From Minwuiaceae bacterium (GTDB lineage Bacteria > Pseudomonadota > Alphaproteobacteria > Minwuiales > Minwuiaceae): a DNA stretch of 64,000 nucleotides. Each line of letters begins with the position of its first letter. The first letter of the stretch is position 1. Made by a program: the position numbers and the translations under genes. Shown here piece after piece: positions 51,850 to 61,148 of this stretch. The notes under the pieces are model-generated. The model saw only the letters and a list, made by a program, of their open reading frames with translations, was not told the origin of the DNA and ran no database searches. The DNA lies in the NCBI GenBank assembly GCA_028278525.1, contig JANQEE010000062.1, positions 34,751-98,750 on the forward strand. The letters are read 5' to 3'.

Positions 51850-54194
51850 GATGCGTCGTCTTGCCCGACGTCAATCGTGCCGGACGGATCTAGGCCGCCG
51901 TGCTTGCCGCTCGCGCCCGGCTTCGACGCCGCGGCGGGCGGCGGTTTGGTTTCTCCGGTTCGTCGATCCGCCGGTTCGGCGGGGACTTCCTGTTGGATCT
52001 GAACGAAGGCGGGCGGCGCCTTGCCTTCCTGATCGACGCCGAAATAGATGGTCTGGTGCGGGAAGGGAATTTCGATGCCCAACTCGTCGAACCGATTCTT
52101 GATGATGCGGTTGAACGCGCGCTTAACGCCCCATTGCTTGATCGGCCGGGTTTTGAAGCGGACGCGGATCATCACGGCGGAATCGCCGAACTCGTTCAGG
52201 CCAAGCACTTCCAGGTCTTCCAAAATGTTCGGCCCCTGCTCCGGATCGTCCCGCAATTGTTCGCCCAGTTCCCGCAGCACGGCGACCACGTAATCCACGT
52301 CCTCGCGATAGGCGACCCCGACATCGACGACCGCATAGGAAAAGTCCTTGGTCAGATTATCGATGGTATCGACCGCGCTGAACGGGATCGTATAGACGGT
52401 TCCCGACAGGTCGCGCAAACGCACCGTCCTGACCGTGATGCCTTCGACCACGCCGGTCTTGCCGCCGACGGTCGCCACATCGCCGACCTGGATGGAATCC
52501 TCGAACAGGATGAACATGCCGGTGATGAAGTCTTTCACCAGTGTCTGTGCGCCGAAGCCGATGGCCAGGCCGATCACGCCCGCGCCGGCCAGCAACGGCG
52601 CGATATCGATGCCCAGTTCCGACATCGTGACCATCACGGCCATCACCGTGATGACCACCAGCAGCACGTTGCGGATCAGCGGCAGCAACGTGCGGACTCG
52701 GGCGGAATGGACCAGGTCGTTGCCTTCCTCGTCCTTGCGGTCGAGGTAAACGTTGATGGCGCCGCTGGCGAATTCCCACACGATCAGCGAAATGATCAGG
52801 ACCACGGCGATGGTCAGCAGCCGGCCCAGCAGGTCGCGGCCCGTGTCGCTGGCCAGCCAGCCCAGGACGTCGAGATGCCATGCCTGGAGGATGGCAACAG
52901 CGGCGATCACTTCTATCACCGTGACAACGATGCGGCGGAACACCGGCAGGTAGCGGTTGGTGCGTTCCTCGATGAAGGGAAACCGCTTCTTCACCTCGTC
53001 GCTGACGCGAAACATCCGCGATATGGCGCGGTCCGCCAGGTCGATCGCCAGCCGGGCCAATATCACGATCAGCACGGTCGACAGCGTGCCCTGCGCGACA
53101 TAGGTGAAACCGCCCGCGATATTCAGCAGCCAGACAATGAAAATCGCAGCGACGTAGAGAATGGCCAGGATGTGCCAGATATCGGCGATGCGGTTGCGCA
53201 GGACGCGCAGAGCGCGTGGCGCCAACTCCGGTCCGCCCATGTTCCCGATGGAAACGGCGACCGCCTGCCGGTTTTGCAGGACTAGGACGACCAGCATCAT
53301 CGTCAGCGTCAGTCCGACGAGCTTCAGGAACAGGCCGGTTCCGGCCGCCGGAATGCCGAGTTGGGAGCCGATCAAGGCGGCGAAGTAGCCGTAGACGGCG
53401 ACGTTGATCAGCCGTCTGGTCCAGACATACAGGTAGGCGGCCGTCTGGTCCGCCACCGGGATCAGGCGCAGCGTCGGCACCACCGGGGTCAGGACCATAC
53501 GGCAGACGGATATGGCGGCCCGCGCGATCACGACGGCAATGATCGCGGTGATCATGACCACCCTCTCGGCCGGCGCCGGCTCGGTGATTGCCATCGTCGC
53601 ATTGGCGGCAAGGCCGAATGCGGCAATCGGCAGAACGTCCAGAACGGTCCGCACGGCCAGCCGGGGCATGCGATCCCAGATCGTCGTCGTGGCCTGCGCT
53701 TCGATATAGCGCCGCGGGGCGCGCAACAGAAGCCGGGCCAGCAAGCCGAACACAAGGCCGGTTCCGATGGCTAGCGCCAGTTGCCAGCCCACTTTGATCC
53801 AGGCGCTGCGGCGTTCCGGGTTGTTTATCTGGGTGCTCAGCCATTCGATGGCGCGGCGGGGCTCGCCGATGCCTGCCACGGCTTGCCTGAGCGATTCGCC
53901 CAGGCCGCCCAGGGCCTCCGAAATCGATTCCATAAGGCCCGGCTCGGCGGCGGCTTCCTGTTCCTGCTGTTGCGTCTCCAACAGCAGGCGAAGCTCCCCG
54001 ATCAGCCGGTCACGCGCCGCCGGATCCTCGAGCTTGTCGATCAACTGCGCGATATCGTCGGCCGTTGCCGGCTGCGCGCCGGCGCCCTCGGCCTGAGGCT
54101 CCTGCGCCATCGCCGGCCCGGCGGCGACAGCCGCTGCGGCGATAAGCAGGACGGCGGCTATGCGAAGCGCTGGAAAAAAGCGCCAGCGTGGCAT
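51846..54194 (-). CDS. Large mechanosensitive channel of the MscS family
   Basis: 782-aa inner-membrane protein. A signal-like segment (ALRIAAVLLIAAAAVAAGPAMA) is followed by a helical periplasmic region (about 40-105), eight or more membrane spans and the MscS pore helix and beta domain (LLAGAGVIGLAIGFGAQTLV, then FILFEDSIQVGDVATVGG and VEGITVRTVRLRD). It opens under membrane tension to release solutes during osmotic downshock. The C-terminal 50 residues are Pro/Gly-rich and probably unstructured. It heads the run mscS, ABC-2 permease, argD, argF, hslO and diverges from meaB. Confidence 0.93.
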   Translation of the reverse strand: MPRWRFFPALRIAAVLLIAAAAVAAGPAMAQEPQAEGAGAQPATADDIAQLIDKLEDPAARDRLIGELRLLLETQQQEQEAAAEPGLMESISEALGGLGESLRQAVAGIGEPRRAIEWLSTQINNPERRSAWIKVGWQLALAIGTGLVFGLLARLLLRAPRRYIEAQATTTIWDRMPRLAVRTVLDVLPIAAFGLAANATMAITEPAPAERVVMITAIIAVVIARAAISVCRMVLTPVVPTLRLIPVADQTAAYLYVWTRRLINVAVYGYFAALIGSQLGIPAAGTGLFLKLVGLTLTMMLVVLVLQNRQAVAVSIGNMGGPELAPRALRVLRNRIADIWHILAILYVAAIFIVWLLNIAGGFTYVAQGTLSTVLIVILARLAIDLADRAISRMFRVSDEVKKRFPFIEERTNRYLPVFRRIVVTVIEVIAAVAILQAWHLDVLGWLASDTGRDLLGRLLTIAVVLIISLIVWEFASGAINVYLDRKDEEGNDLVHSARVRTLLPLIRNVLLVVITVMAVMVTMSELGIDIAPLLAGAGVIGLAIGFGAQTLVKDFITGMFILFEDSIQVGDVATVGGKTGVVEGITVRTVRLRDLSGTVYTIPFSAVDTIDNLTKDFSYAVVDVGVAYREDVDYVVAVLRELGEQLRDDPEQGPNILEDLEVLGLNEFGDSAVMIRVRFKTRPIKQWGVKRAFNRIIKNRFDELGIEIPFPHQTIYFGVDQEGKAPPAFVQIQQEVPAEPADRRTGETKPPPAAASKPGASGKHGGLDPSGTIDVGQDDAS

Positions 54195-54285
54195 GTTTGA
54201 GCCCCCCTTCTGGAATGAGCTTCACTCTATACTCGGCAAGCGAAACCGTCTTATAGTCCGGCCCGCTTCCGCCGCGAAACCTCTA

Positions 54286-55242
54286 ATGAGCCGGCCATCC
54301 GCAGCTAAGTCCTCGAAAGTCCGGCTCGACGCCCTGTTGGCAGGCGATCGGGCCGCGCTCGCCTGGGCGATTACCGAGGTGGAGAACGGCGGGGCGAAAG
54401 CCGAATCGGTTCTGGCCGCGATCTATCCAAAGCTGGGCCGCGCCCGGTTGGTCGGCATAACCGGCCCGCCCGGTGCCGGCAAGTCGACACTGGTCGGCGC
54501 CTATGCGGCGGAGCTCCGGCGGCGCGGGCAAACGGTCGGGATTATCGCCGTGGACCCGTCCAGCCCGGTCAGCGGCGGCGCCATTCTGGGCGACCGCCTG
54601 CGCATGTCGGCGCTGGCGACCGACGACGGCGTGTTCGTCAGAAGCCTGGCGGCGCGCGGCCATCTTGGCGGCCTGTCCCGCGCGGCGGCCCGGGTCATCG
54701 ACGTGATGGACGCCGCGGGTAAGGATGTGGTGGTGATCGAAACCGTTGGCACCGGCCAGTCGGAGGTGGAGATTGCCGAAGTCGCCGACGTTAAAATAGT
54801 GGTCGCCGCGCCCGGTCTGGGCGACGAGGTGCAGGCGATCAAGGCCGGGGTGCTGGAGATCGCCGATATTCTGGTGGTCAACAAGGCCGACAGCCCGCTG
54901 GCCGACGGAACCGTTCGGCAGTTGGAAGCGATGGTCTCCATGACCGGGCGGACCGCCGAGGTGCCGGTGTTGAAGACGACGGCGACCAGTGGCGACGGCT
55001 TAGCGGCCCTGACGGACGCAATAGAAAGCGCCTCGGCGGGGGCGGCCGCCGGTCCGGGCCGGTCGGCGAACCGGGTGCGGCGGCTGCTCGCAGGGCTGGC
55101 CGCGGACCGTGCCCGCGCCGTGCTGCTGGATGGCAACCTGACGGAGATGGACGCGCTGAGCGACGATGTGCTGCGCGGAAAACTGGATTTTGAAGAAGCA
55201 TCGCGCCGGGCTCTGGCCCTCGCGGCGAAACGGGAGAAGTAA
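54286..55242 (+). CDS. meaB: Methylmalonyl-CoA mutase-associated GTPase MeaB (ArgK family)
   Basis: 318-aa G3E GTPase that protects and reloads adenosylcobalamin-dependent methylmalonyl-CoA mutase. P-loop GITGPPGAGKSTL, the family signature VIAVDPSSPVSGGAILGDR, VIETVGTGQSEVEIAE and NKAD complete the set. ATG 54286 gives the natural length; the frame is open upstream. No mutase gene is nearby. Four bases separate its stop from the next start, so the downstream aminotransferase is probably co-transcribed. Confidence 0.93.
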   Translation: MSRPSAAKSSKVRLDALLAGDRAALAWAITEVENGGAKAESVLAAIYPKLGRARLVGITGPPGAGKSTLVGAYAAELRRRGQTVGIIAVDPSSPVSGGAILGDRLRMSALATDDGVFVRSLAARGHLGGLSRAAARVIDVMDAAGKDVVVIETVGTGQSEVEIAEVADVKIVVAAPGLGDEVQAIKAGVLEIADILVVNKADSPLADGTVRQLEAMVSMTGRTAEVPVLKTTATSGDGLAALTDAIESASAGAAAGPGRSANRVRRLLAGLAADRARAVLLDGNLTEMDALSDDVLRGKLDFEEASRRALALAAKREK

Positions 55243-55246
55243 CGTT

Positions 55247-56410
55247 ATGCAAGCCGCGCCGATACGCGAATTGATTAATCGATTGCCGTCGTCGCAAATT
55301 CGCGACGTTTCCGAAATCGGCTTAGGCATGCCCGGGCTTATTCCGCTCTGGTTCGGCGAGTCGGACGAGCCGACGCCGGATTTCATCAAGCAGGCGGCGA
55401 TCGACTCCCTTGGCCGGAACGAAACGTTCTACGTCTCGAACAACGGCGTGCCGCCGCTTCGGGAAGAGATCGTCCGTTACATGCGGCGGATCTATGACAT
55501 CCCGATGGAGGTTGACAGAATTACCGTTACGGCCTCCGGCATGCACGCGATCATTCTGACGATGCAGGCGCTGGTCGACCCGGGCGACAATGTCGTCGTG
55601 GTCGGCCCGGTCTGGCCGAACCTGCGTGAGACCGTGCATATCATGGGCGGCGAGGCGCGCGACCTTTACCTGACCGAAGAACACGGGCGCTGGCAGCTCG
55701 ACGTGCAGGCGCTGTGCGACCTGTGCGACGACCGGACCAAAGCGATCTTCGTCAACTCGCCGGGCAATCCTACCGGCTGGATGATGAAGGCGGAGGAGCA
55801 AAAGGAGATCCTCGAATTCTGCCGCAAGCGCGGCATCTGGATCCTATGCGACGACGTCTACGCGCGGATCGTCTATGACCGGCATCACGCCCCATCCTTC
55901 ATCGAGATCGCGGAGCCGGATGATCTGGTGATTGCGATCAACAGCTTCTCCAAATCCTGGTCGATGACCGGTTGGCGGCTCGGCTGGATCACCGCGCCGG
56001 CCGCCCTTGAGGAGATCCTGGCCAAGTTGAACGAATTCAACATCGCGGCGCCGACCACCTTCGTGCAGCATGCCGGCGTCGTCGCGTTGCGCGATGGCGA
56101 TCCGTATGTGGAGGATCTGGTGCAGCGTCTGCATCGCCGGCGCGACCTGGTCTGCCAGCGGCTATCATCATTCCGCCGGGTCCGGCTGGCGGTTCCGGAC
56201 GCGGCATTCTATGCGTTCGTGGCGGTCGAGGGGGTCGAGAACTCCTATGACTTCGCGGTCGAAATCCTGAAAAAGACCAAGGTCGGGCTGGCCCCCGGCA
56301 GCGCCTTCGGGCCGTCGGGCGAAGGCTATTTAAGGCTCTGTTTCGCCAGTTCCGACGATAGCCTCCGTACCGCGCTCGACCGTATGGAACCGATTCTGGA
56401 CGCGGGCTGA
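55247..56410 (+). CDS. Class I/II pyridoxal phosphate-dependent aminotransferase
   Basis: 387-aa fold type I transaminase. PLP-binding features are VTASGMHAIILTMQALVDPG, VNSPGNPTGWMM (Asn that contacts PLP), LCDDVYARIVYD and the lysine in AINSFSKSWSMTGWRLGW. The C-terminal KKTKVGLAPGSAFGPSGEGY contains the carboxylate-binding region. It is aspartate/aromatic transaminase-like, but the exact amino acid is not predictable. GGGAGA lies 12 nt before ATG 55247. Confidence 0.9.
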   Translation: MQAAPIRELINRLPSSQIRDVSEIGLGMPGLIPLWFGESDEPTPDFIKQAAIDSLGRNETFYVSNNGVPPLREEIVRYMRRIYDIPMEVDRITVTASGMHAIILTMQALVDPGDNVVVVGPVWPNLRETVHIMGGEARDLYLTEEHGRWQLDVQALCDLCDDRTKAIFVNSPGNPTGWMMKAEEQKEILEFCRKRGIWILCDDVYARIVYDRHHAPSFIEIAEPDDLVIAINSFSKSWSMTGWRLGWITAPAALEEILAKLNEFNIAAPTTFVQHAGVVALRDGDPYVEDLVQRLHRRRDLVCQRLSSFRRVRLAVPDAAFYAFVAVEGVENSYDFAVEILKKTKVGLAPGSAFGPSGEGYLRLCFASSDDSLRTALDRMEPILDAG

Positions 56411-56505
56411 CGGGCGGACTGGTCAGGCCGGAGAGCCTCCGCTAGAGTCGCGATAACTTAGACAACCAAGCAATCTCAAACAGAGTTCGACGGAGGAACC
56501 GACAG

Positions 56506-57690
56506 ATGGCGCAAGCCGTAATCGCATCCACGGCGCGCACGCCGATCGGCAAAGCCTATCGCGGCGCATTCAACAACACCCATGGCGCGACAATGGGCGG
56601 CCATGTGATCAAGCACGCGGTGGAGCGCGCCGGCGTCGACCCTGAAGAGGTCGAGGACGTTCTGATGGGCTGCGCCATGCCCGAAGGTGCGACCGGCGGC
56701 AATATTGCCCGGCAATGCGCTATGCGCGCCGGCCTGCCGGTCACGACCAGTGGGGCGACGGTCAACCGTTTCTGCTCGTCGGGCTTGCAGACCATCGCGA
56801 TGGCGTCGCAGCGGGTGATCGCCGGCGAGGCCGACGTGCTGGTCGGCGGCGGGCTGGAATCGATCAGCCTGGTACAGAACGAGCATCAGAACCGCTACCG
56901 CGGCCAGGAGGAATGGGTTGCCGAACATCATCCGGGCATCTATCACTCGATGTTGCAGACGGCCGAGACCGTCGCCAAGCGCTACGATCTCAGCCGCGAC
57001 TACATGGATGAATATTCCCTGCAAAGCCAGCAGCGCACAGCGGCAGGCCAGCAGGCCGGCAAGTTCGACGACGAGATCGTGCCGCTAACGACGACCAAGA
57101 TTGTCGTGGACAAAGCGACCGGCGAGACTTCGGAGGAGCAGGTTACGCTGACGCAGGACGAAGGCAATCGGCCGTCGACCACGCCGGAAGGCCTGTCCGC
57201 GCTGGAGCCGGTGGTGGGCCCGGACTGCTTTATCACCGCGGGCAACGCCAGCCAGCTTTCCGACGGCGCCTCGGCGGCTGTGGTGATGAGCGCGGACCTG
57301 GCTGAAAAGCGGGGCATCGAGCCGCTGGGCATCTTCCGAGGCTTCAACGTCGCGGGCTGCGAGCCGGACGAGATGGGTATTGGCCCGGTTTTCGCCGTGC
57401 CGCGCCTGCTGGAGCGGAACGGCCTCACCATGGACGATATCGATCTGTGGGAGTTGAACGAAGCCTTCGCGGTTCAGGTACTGTATTGCCGCGACCGTCT
57501 CGGTATTCCGAACGAAAACCTCAACGTCGATGGCGGCGCCATCTCGATCGGCCACCCCTACGGCATGAGTGGCGCGCGCATGGTCGGCCATGCCCTGATC
57601 GAGGGTAAGCGGCGCGGCGCGAAATATGTCGTCACCACGATGTGCATCGGCGGCGGCATGGGTGCGGCGGGACTTTTCGAAGTCGTCTGA
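56506..57690 (+). CDS. Acetyl-CoA C-acyltransferase (thiolase)
   Basis: 394-aa thiolase that either cleaves 3-ketoacyl-CoA in beta-oxidation or condenses acetyl-CoA. The nucleophilic Cys90 is in [16 protein letters not shown], the acid/base residues are in [19 protein letters not shown] and [13 protein letters not shown], and [10 protein letters not shown] is the usual third motif. GGAGG lies 9 nt upstream of the ATG. Its transcript ends at a strong hairpin shared with the convergent DHDPS-family gene. It resembles degradative (FadA-type) thiolases. Confidence 0.94.
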   Translation: MAQAVIASTARTPIGKAYRGAFNNTHGATMGGHVIKHAVERAGVDPEEVEDVLMGCAMPEGATGGNIARQCAMRAGLPVTTSGATVNRFCSSGLQTIAMASQRVIAGEADVLVGGGLESISLVQNEHQNRYRGQEEWVAEHHPGIYHSMLQTAETVAKRYDLSRDYMDEYSLQSQQRTAAGQQAGKFDDEIVPLTTTKIVVDKATGETSEEQVTLTQDEGNRPSTTPEGLSALEPVVGPDCFITAGNASQLSDGASAAVVMSADLAEKRGIEPLGIFRGFNVAGCEPDEMGIGPVFAVPRLLERNGLTMDDIDLWELNEAFAVQVLYCRDRLGIPNENLNVDGGAISIGHPYGMSGARMVGHALIEGKRRGAKYVVTTMCIGGGMGAAGLFEVV

Positions 57691-57714
57691 CGCAAACTGT
57701 CTGCCTGCGTTTGG

Positions 57715-57754
57715 CCGGCGGGAGGGTGTTAAGCCCTTCCGCCGGTTTCGTTTT
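57715..57754 (+). terminator. Intrinsic terminator after the thiolase gene
   Basis: CCGGCGGGAGGG (57715-57726) pairs with CCCTTCCGCCGG (57734-57745), with one G-T pair, around TGTTAAG, and is followed by TTTCGTTTT. The stop codon (TAA) of the convergent minus-strand gene lies in the loop. Confidence 0.8.
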
Positions 57755-58622
57755 CGGCCTGGGGAAAGGGCGCCAGGTCGCGCGAGAGCCTATCCAGGAT
57801 TGAAAGTCCGAACGGCGTCGGCGCCATCGCCGGGGCGCGGTCGTGAACGTCGCCGAGACCCAGCCGCCGAGCGGTCAGCCGTTTACCGTAGCAGAGCAGT
57901 GTGTCGACGTCCTCCATCAGGAACGTGAGCAAGGGCAGCAGCCTGCGGAACCGCGCATCGGCGGCATCCGCGTTGCCGGACTGGAACAGCGCGTATATCT
58001 CCGATTCGACATCGCAGGCATCGACGCCGGGGATCAGGCCGACGCACCCGGCGCGCAGCGAATCCGTCAGTTCCAGTCCCGCCCGGCCGTTGAAGACGCG
58101 GAAAACGCCGTCGGTCTCCTCGATCAGTCGGCGCAGATAGACCGCCGGGCCTTCGGCTTTCAGCAGCGCGATGTTCGGGTGGTTGCGATGCAATGTGACC
58201 ATCGCCGGGATGGAGAGGCCGACGCCGATATAGGCGGGGGCATTCTGGATCGCCACCGGCAGGTCCACCCCATCGGCGACCGCGCCGAAAAACCGGACCA
58301 ACTCGGCTTCCGAGGCGCCGCGCACCGGCGGCGGTTGCAGGACGATCCATTGCGCGCCGTTGTCCTTGGCCGCCCGGGCGAAGGCGACCTGACCGGCAAC
58401 GCTCGGCTCGGCCACGGTAACCGCCAGAGGCAGTCGGCCATCGAGCGTTTCGGCGACCATATCCAGCAACGTGCGCCGCTCCCTCGTGTCGAGCTTATTG
58501 ACCTCGGTAGCGAGACCCATCACCGCCGCGCCATGGGAGCCGGACGACACGACGGCCTCCACCTCGCGCGCCATGGCGCGCCGGTCGAGGGCGCCAGCTT
58601 GGTCGAAGAACGCGTAAAGCAT
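57729..58622 (-). CDS. Dihydrodipicolinate synthase family protein
   Basis: TIM-barrel aldolase or lyase of the DapA/NanA superfamily, about 297 aa. Recognisable parts are VSSGSHGAAVMGLATEVNKL (substrate loop), VTVAEPSVAGQVAFARAA, VLQPPPV, the Schiff-base region IALLKAEGPAVYL with the catalytic lysine, and FNGRAGLELTDSLRAG. The ATG at 58622 lacks a ribosome site and cuts into the first beta strand (AGIYPML). A CTG at 58655 has GGAGG 8 nt upstream and would restore it. This is not the housekeeping dapA; the substrate is unknown. Confidence 0.85.
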   Translation of the reverse strand: MLYAFFDQAGALDRRAMAREVEAVVSSGSHGAAVMGLATEVNKLDTRERRTLLDMVAETLDGRLPLAVTVAEPSVAGQVAFARAAKDNGAQWIVLQPPPVRGASEAELVRFFGAVADGVDLPVAIQNAPAYIGVGLSIPAMVTLHRNHPNIALLKAEGPAVYLRRLIEETDGVFRVFNGRAGLELTDSLRAGCVGLIPGVDACDVESEIYALFQSGNADAADARFRRLLPLLTFLMEDVDTLLCYGKRLTARRLGLGDVHDRAPAMAPTPFGLSILDRLSRDLAPFPQAENETGGRA

Positions 58623-58846
58623 CGGGTAGATGCCGGCTATGGCGTCGATCGTCAGCCCAAAGTCCTCCAGATGAGCCCATCCAGCGCAAGCGCCGCTTGC
58701 CGGGCAGTTCTTGCCCAGACATGACGGCGGGATGCTGCGGCAGCAGGTCTTGGAACAATTATCATTGCAATTTCAAAGACTTAAGATGGGGTTGTTGTGG
58801 CCCGCGATTTGCTTCGCTTGCAATGGTGACGCAGAAGGGAACGACC

Positions 58847-59071
58847 ATGCAAGACGACATCTGTATCGTGGCAGACCACAGCATATCCTGGGCGGCTCGC
58901 CTTTTGGTCGACCAACACGGGGACCAGGCGCCGTTGATGGCGGCAAAATGCGCCCGCGACATGGTCGATGCCGGGAGGATGGATCTCGCCTGCGCCTGGG
59001 AAGTGGTCTACCAAGCGGTTCTCGGGATCGTCGGCGATGGAATCGGGCCGGTCTCCGCAACGTTGCACTGA
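58847..59071 (+). CDS. Small hypothetical protein
   Basis: 74-aa protein, MQDDICIVADHSISWAARLL to the end PVSATLH, with AGAAGGGA upstream. Its cytosolic, mostly helical sequence (AAKCARDMVDAGRMDLACAW) has a plausible amino-acid mix, and the gap before it is AT-rich as a promoter should be. I recall similar short proteins in alphaproteobacteria but cannot name a family with confidence. It is divergent from the DHDPS-family gene. Confidence 0.5.
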   Translation: MQDDICIVADHSISWAARLLVDQHGDQAPLMAAKCARDMVDAGRMDLACAWEVVYQAVLGIVGDGIGPVSATLH

Positions 59072-59585
59072 TCCGATTCCCGCTTTGACCATATCGCGGT
59101 TGCATCTTCCGGTTTCCCGGGACCCCCACCGCCCCGAATGTAGGTAGAATCACGGCTATCAAGTAGTATTGCCGCCCGGTAAATTGGGGACGATGGATTT
59201 CCAATGAAGTCCGCCCAATAAAGCCGCCGAATGGCGCTATCGGGGATTGGCTATATGCGGAAGCGGGTTGTACCGGCTTTCTTTGACGTTTCCCGCGTCA
59301 AGTGCTACGGGACAGGCCAGTTGCGTGGTTCTTTGGTCCATTCCCGTGCCATTTCTGTCATTATACTGTCTTTTTGGACTGTCAATGGCCTCGCTGGGCG
59401 GATTTTGCCGAGCGTAGCGGGTGACGATGGTTTGTCGACGGTTCGTTAGTTTTCTCACGGCGGGCGGTTGTCCGCCGCGTTATTGTCGATTCGTTATCCA
59501 TTGTGCGTGCTTGGTCTCGAGCCACGGCGGTCGTCGTGGTGGCTGACGGTTTGTGAACGAGTATTTGACGGAACGATAATCTACC
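59072..59585. other. 514-bp intergenic region before the sugar transferase gene
   Basis: GC content is lower than in the neighbouring genes. Short frames of about 70 codons exist here on both strands but lack ribosome sites and natural composition, so none is called. A TATACT motif near 59363 and short G+C-rich hairpins (about 59458-59477) could belong to a promoter and a leader for the sugar transferase. No RNA gene or repeat was recognised. Confidence 0.4.
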
Positions 59586-60971
59586 GTGCGCTTTTTCGGA
59601 CACTACATATCGCGCTCTATTTTTGTCCTCGGTTTCATCGAAATCTCGGTTCTCGTCGTTTCGATTTATGCGGCCCAATTCCTGCGTTGGGCCGATCTGG
59701 ATCAGTTCTGGCCTTGGATTGCCGACAACGCGCCCAAGGCGATTACCTTCACGGCGATCTTCTGGCTGACGATGGTGGCTTTGGGCGTCTACCACCGGGA
59801 TGTCGCGCACGACCGATGGATGTCGTTCGTGCGTTTGCTGGTCAGTTTTGCCGTCGGTTTCGTGCTTTTGTCGATGGTCATCTATGTCGTGCCGGACCTC
59901 AACATCTGGCGCAGCTTCGTTGCCATCGCCGTGCCTTTGAGCCTGGCGCTGATCGTGCTGATCAGGCTGGTTTTTCTGAGCATCACGGGGATCGGGACGT
60001 TCAAGCGCAAGATTCTGGTCCTCGGCACCGGCACCCTGGCGGGCCGGATCGTGGAACTGGAGCAGCAGGACCGATCGTCGGATTTCGTCTGTGTCGGTTT
60101 CGTGCGCGTGAACGACAGCGAACCCAAGGTCGATCCGTCGAAGATCTTCGCCAATCTGAATTCGCTGGTCGATTTCGCCAAGAGTGCCGGGGTCGAGGAA
60201 ATCGTCGTCGCGCTGGAAGAACGTCGCGGCGGGTTTCCGATGGAGCAGTTGCTGGCCTGCAAGTCTTCCAATATCCGGATTACCGAATATACGACGTTCT
60301 GGGAACGCGAAACCGGCCAGGTCGACCTGGATACCTTGCGGCCAAGCTGGATTGTCTTCTCGGACGGGTTCGTCGGCGGTCCGGTCCAGGCGGTCATCAA
60401 GCGCCTGTTCGATGTGACCGCCAGCCTGCTGTTGCTGGTCTTCAGCCTGCCGATCCTGGCGCTGACCGCTCTGGCGGTGCGGTTCACCAGCCGCGGTCCG
60501 GTCCTCTACCGGCAGGAACGGGTCGGACGGGACGGTAACAAGTTCATGCTGCTCAAGTTCCGAAGTATGGAAGTCGATGCGGAGGCGGACGGCACACCGC
60601 GTTGGGCCGGACAACGGGACCCGCGCGTAACCTCCGTCGGCCGTTTCATCCGCAAGAGCCGCATCGACGAGATTCCCCAGATTTTCAACGTGCTTCGCGG
60701 CGATATGAGCTTCATCGGACCGCGCCCCGAACGGCCGTTTTTCGTCGACACGCTGGCGCAGCAGGTCCCCTACTATCGCGAACGCCACCAAGTCAAACCA
60801 GGCATCAGTGGATGGGCGCAACTTAACTATCCGTACGGCGCGTCGGTAGACGACGCAAAAATGAAATTAAGATATGATCTTTATTACATAAAGAATTACA
60901 GCGTGTTTCTTGATCTAATTGTAATGATGCAAACTGTTCGAGTTGTTCTCTGGCCAGATGGTGCCCGCTGA
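59586..60971 (+). CDS. Polyisoprenyl-phosphate sugar-1-phosphate transferase (TIGR03013-like)
   Basis: 461-aa initiating transferase that puts the first sugar phosphate on undecaprenyl phosphate for exopolysaccharide or O-antigen synthesis. Four N-terminal membrane spans are followed by a CoA-binding-like domain (ILVLGTGTLAGRIVELEQQD), a fifth span and the catalytic bacterial sugar transferase domain (KRLFDVTASLLLLVFSLPI, SRIDEIPQIFNVLRGDMSFI, GPRPERP). LRPSWIVFSDGF recalls the form associated with PEP-CTERM/exosortase loci. The last 110 bp of the gene switch to AT-rich codons. Other polysaccharide genes are not in view. Confidence 0.9.
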   Translation: MRFFGHYISRSIFVLGFIEISVLVVSIYAAQFLRWADLDQFWPWIADNAPKAITFTAIFWLTMVALGVYHRDVAHDRWMSFVRLLVSFAVGFVLLSMVIYVVPDLNIWRSFVAIAVPLSLALIVLIRLVFLSITGIGTFKRKILVLGTGTLAGRIVELEQQDRSSDFVCVGFVRVNDSEPKVDPSKIFANLNSLVDFAKSAGVEEIVVALEERRGGFPMEQLLACKSSNIRITEYTTFWERETGQVDLDTLRPSWIVFSDGFVGGPVQAVIKRLFDVTASLLLLVFSLPILALTALAVRFTSRGPVLYRQERVGRDGNKFMLLKFRSMEVDAEADGTPRWAGQRDPRVTSVGRFIRKSRIDEIPQIFNVLRGDMSFIGPRPERPFFVDTLAQQVPYYRERHQVKPGISGWAQLNYPYGASVDDAKMKLRYDLYYIKNYSVFLDLIVMMQTVRVVLWPDGAR

Positions 60972-61148
60972 CCTTTTGAAAAACCAGATCGACTATATTC
61001 AATAGAGCGCCGGTAAACACTTGCCGGCCCGAAATTTCCGCAAACAAAGTCTACACTCTACACCGTTCGGTTAAGCCGGCGTTAAGTCATTTTGAGTAGT
61101 TTGGCCTTGGTTTTCGAAGCTGCTTCCGCGACATAGTAGGTTTAGGTG
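60972..61148. other. Intergenic region before the GGDEF-EAL gene
   Basis: 177 bp with lower GC than the flanking genes. It continues the AT-rich tract that begins inside the end of the transferase gene. It contains no reading frame worth calling and no clear hairpin terminator. A promoter for the downstream gene is likely here but could not be fixed. Confidence 0.35.

Noticed and set aside
59231..59449. Open frame of 72 codons before the sugar transferase gene
   Set aside because: It has no ribosome site and no recognisable composition or motif, and a similar frame lies on the opposite strand.
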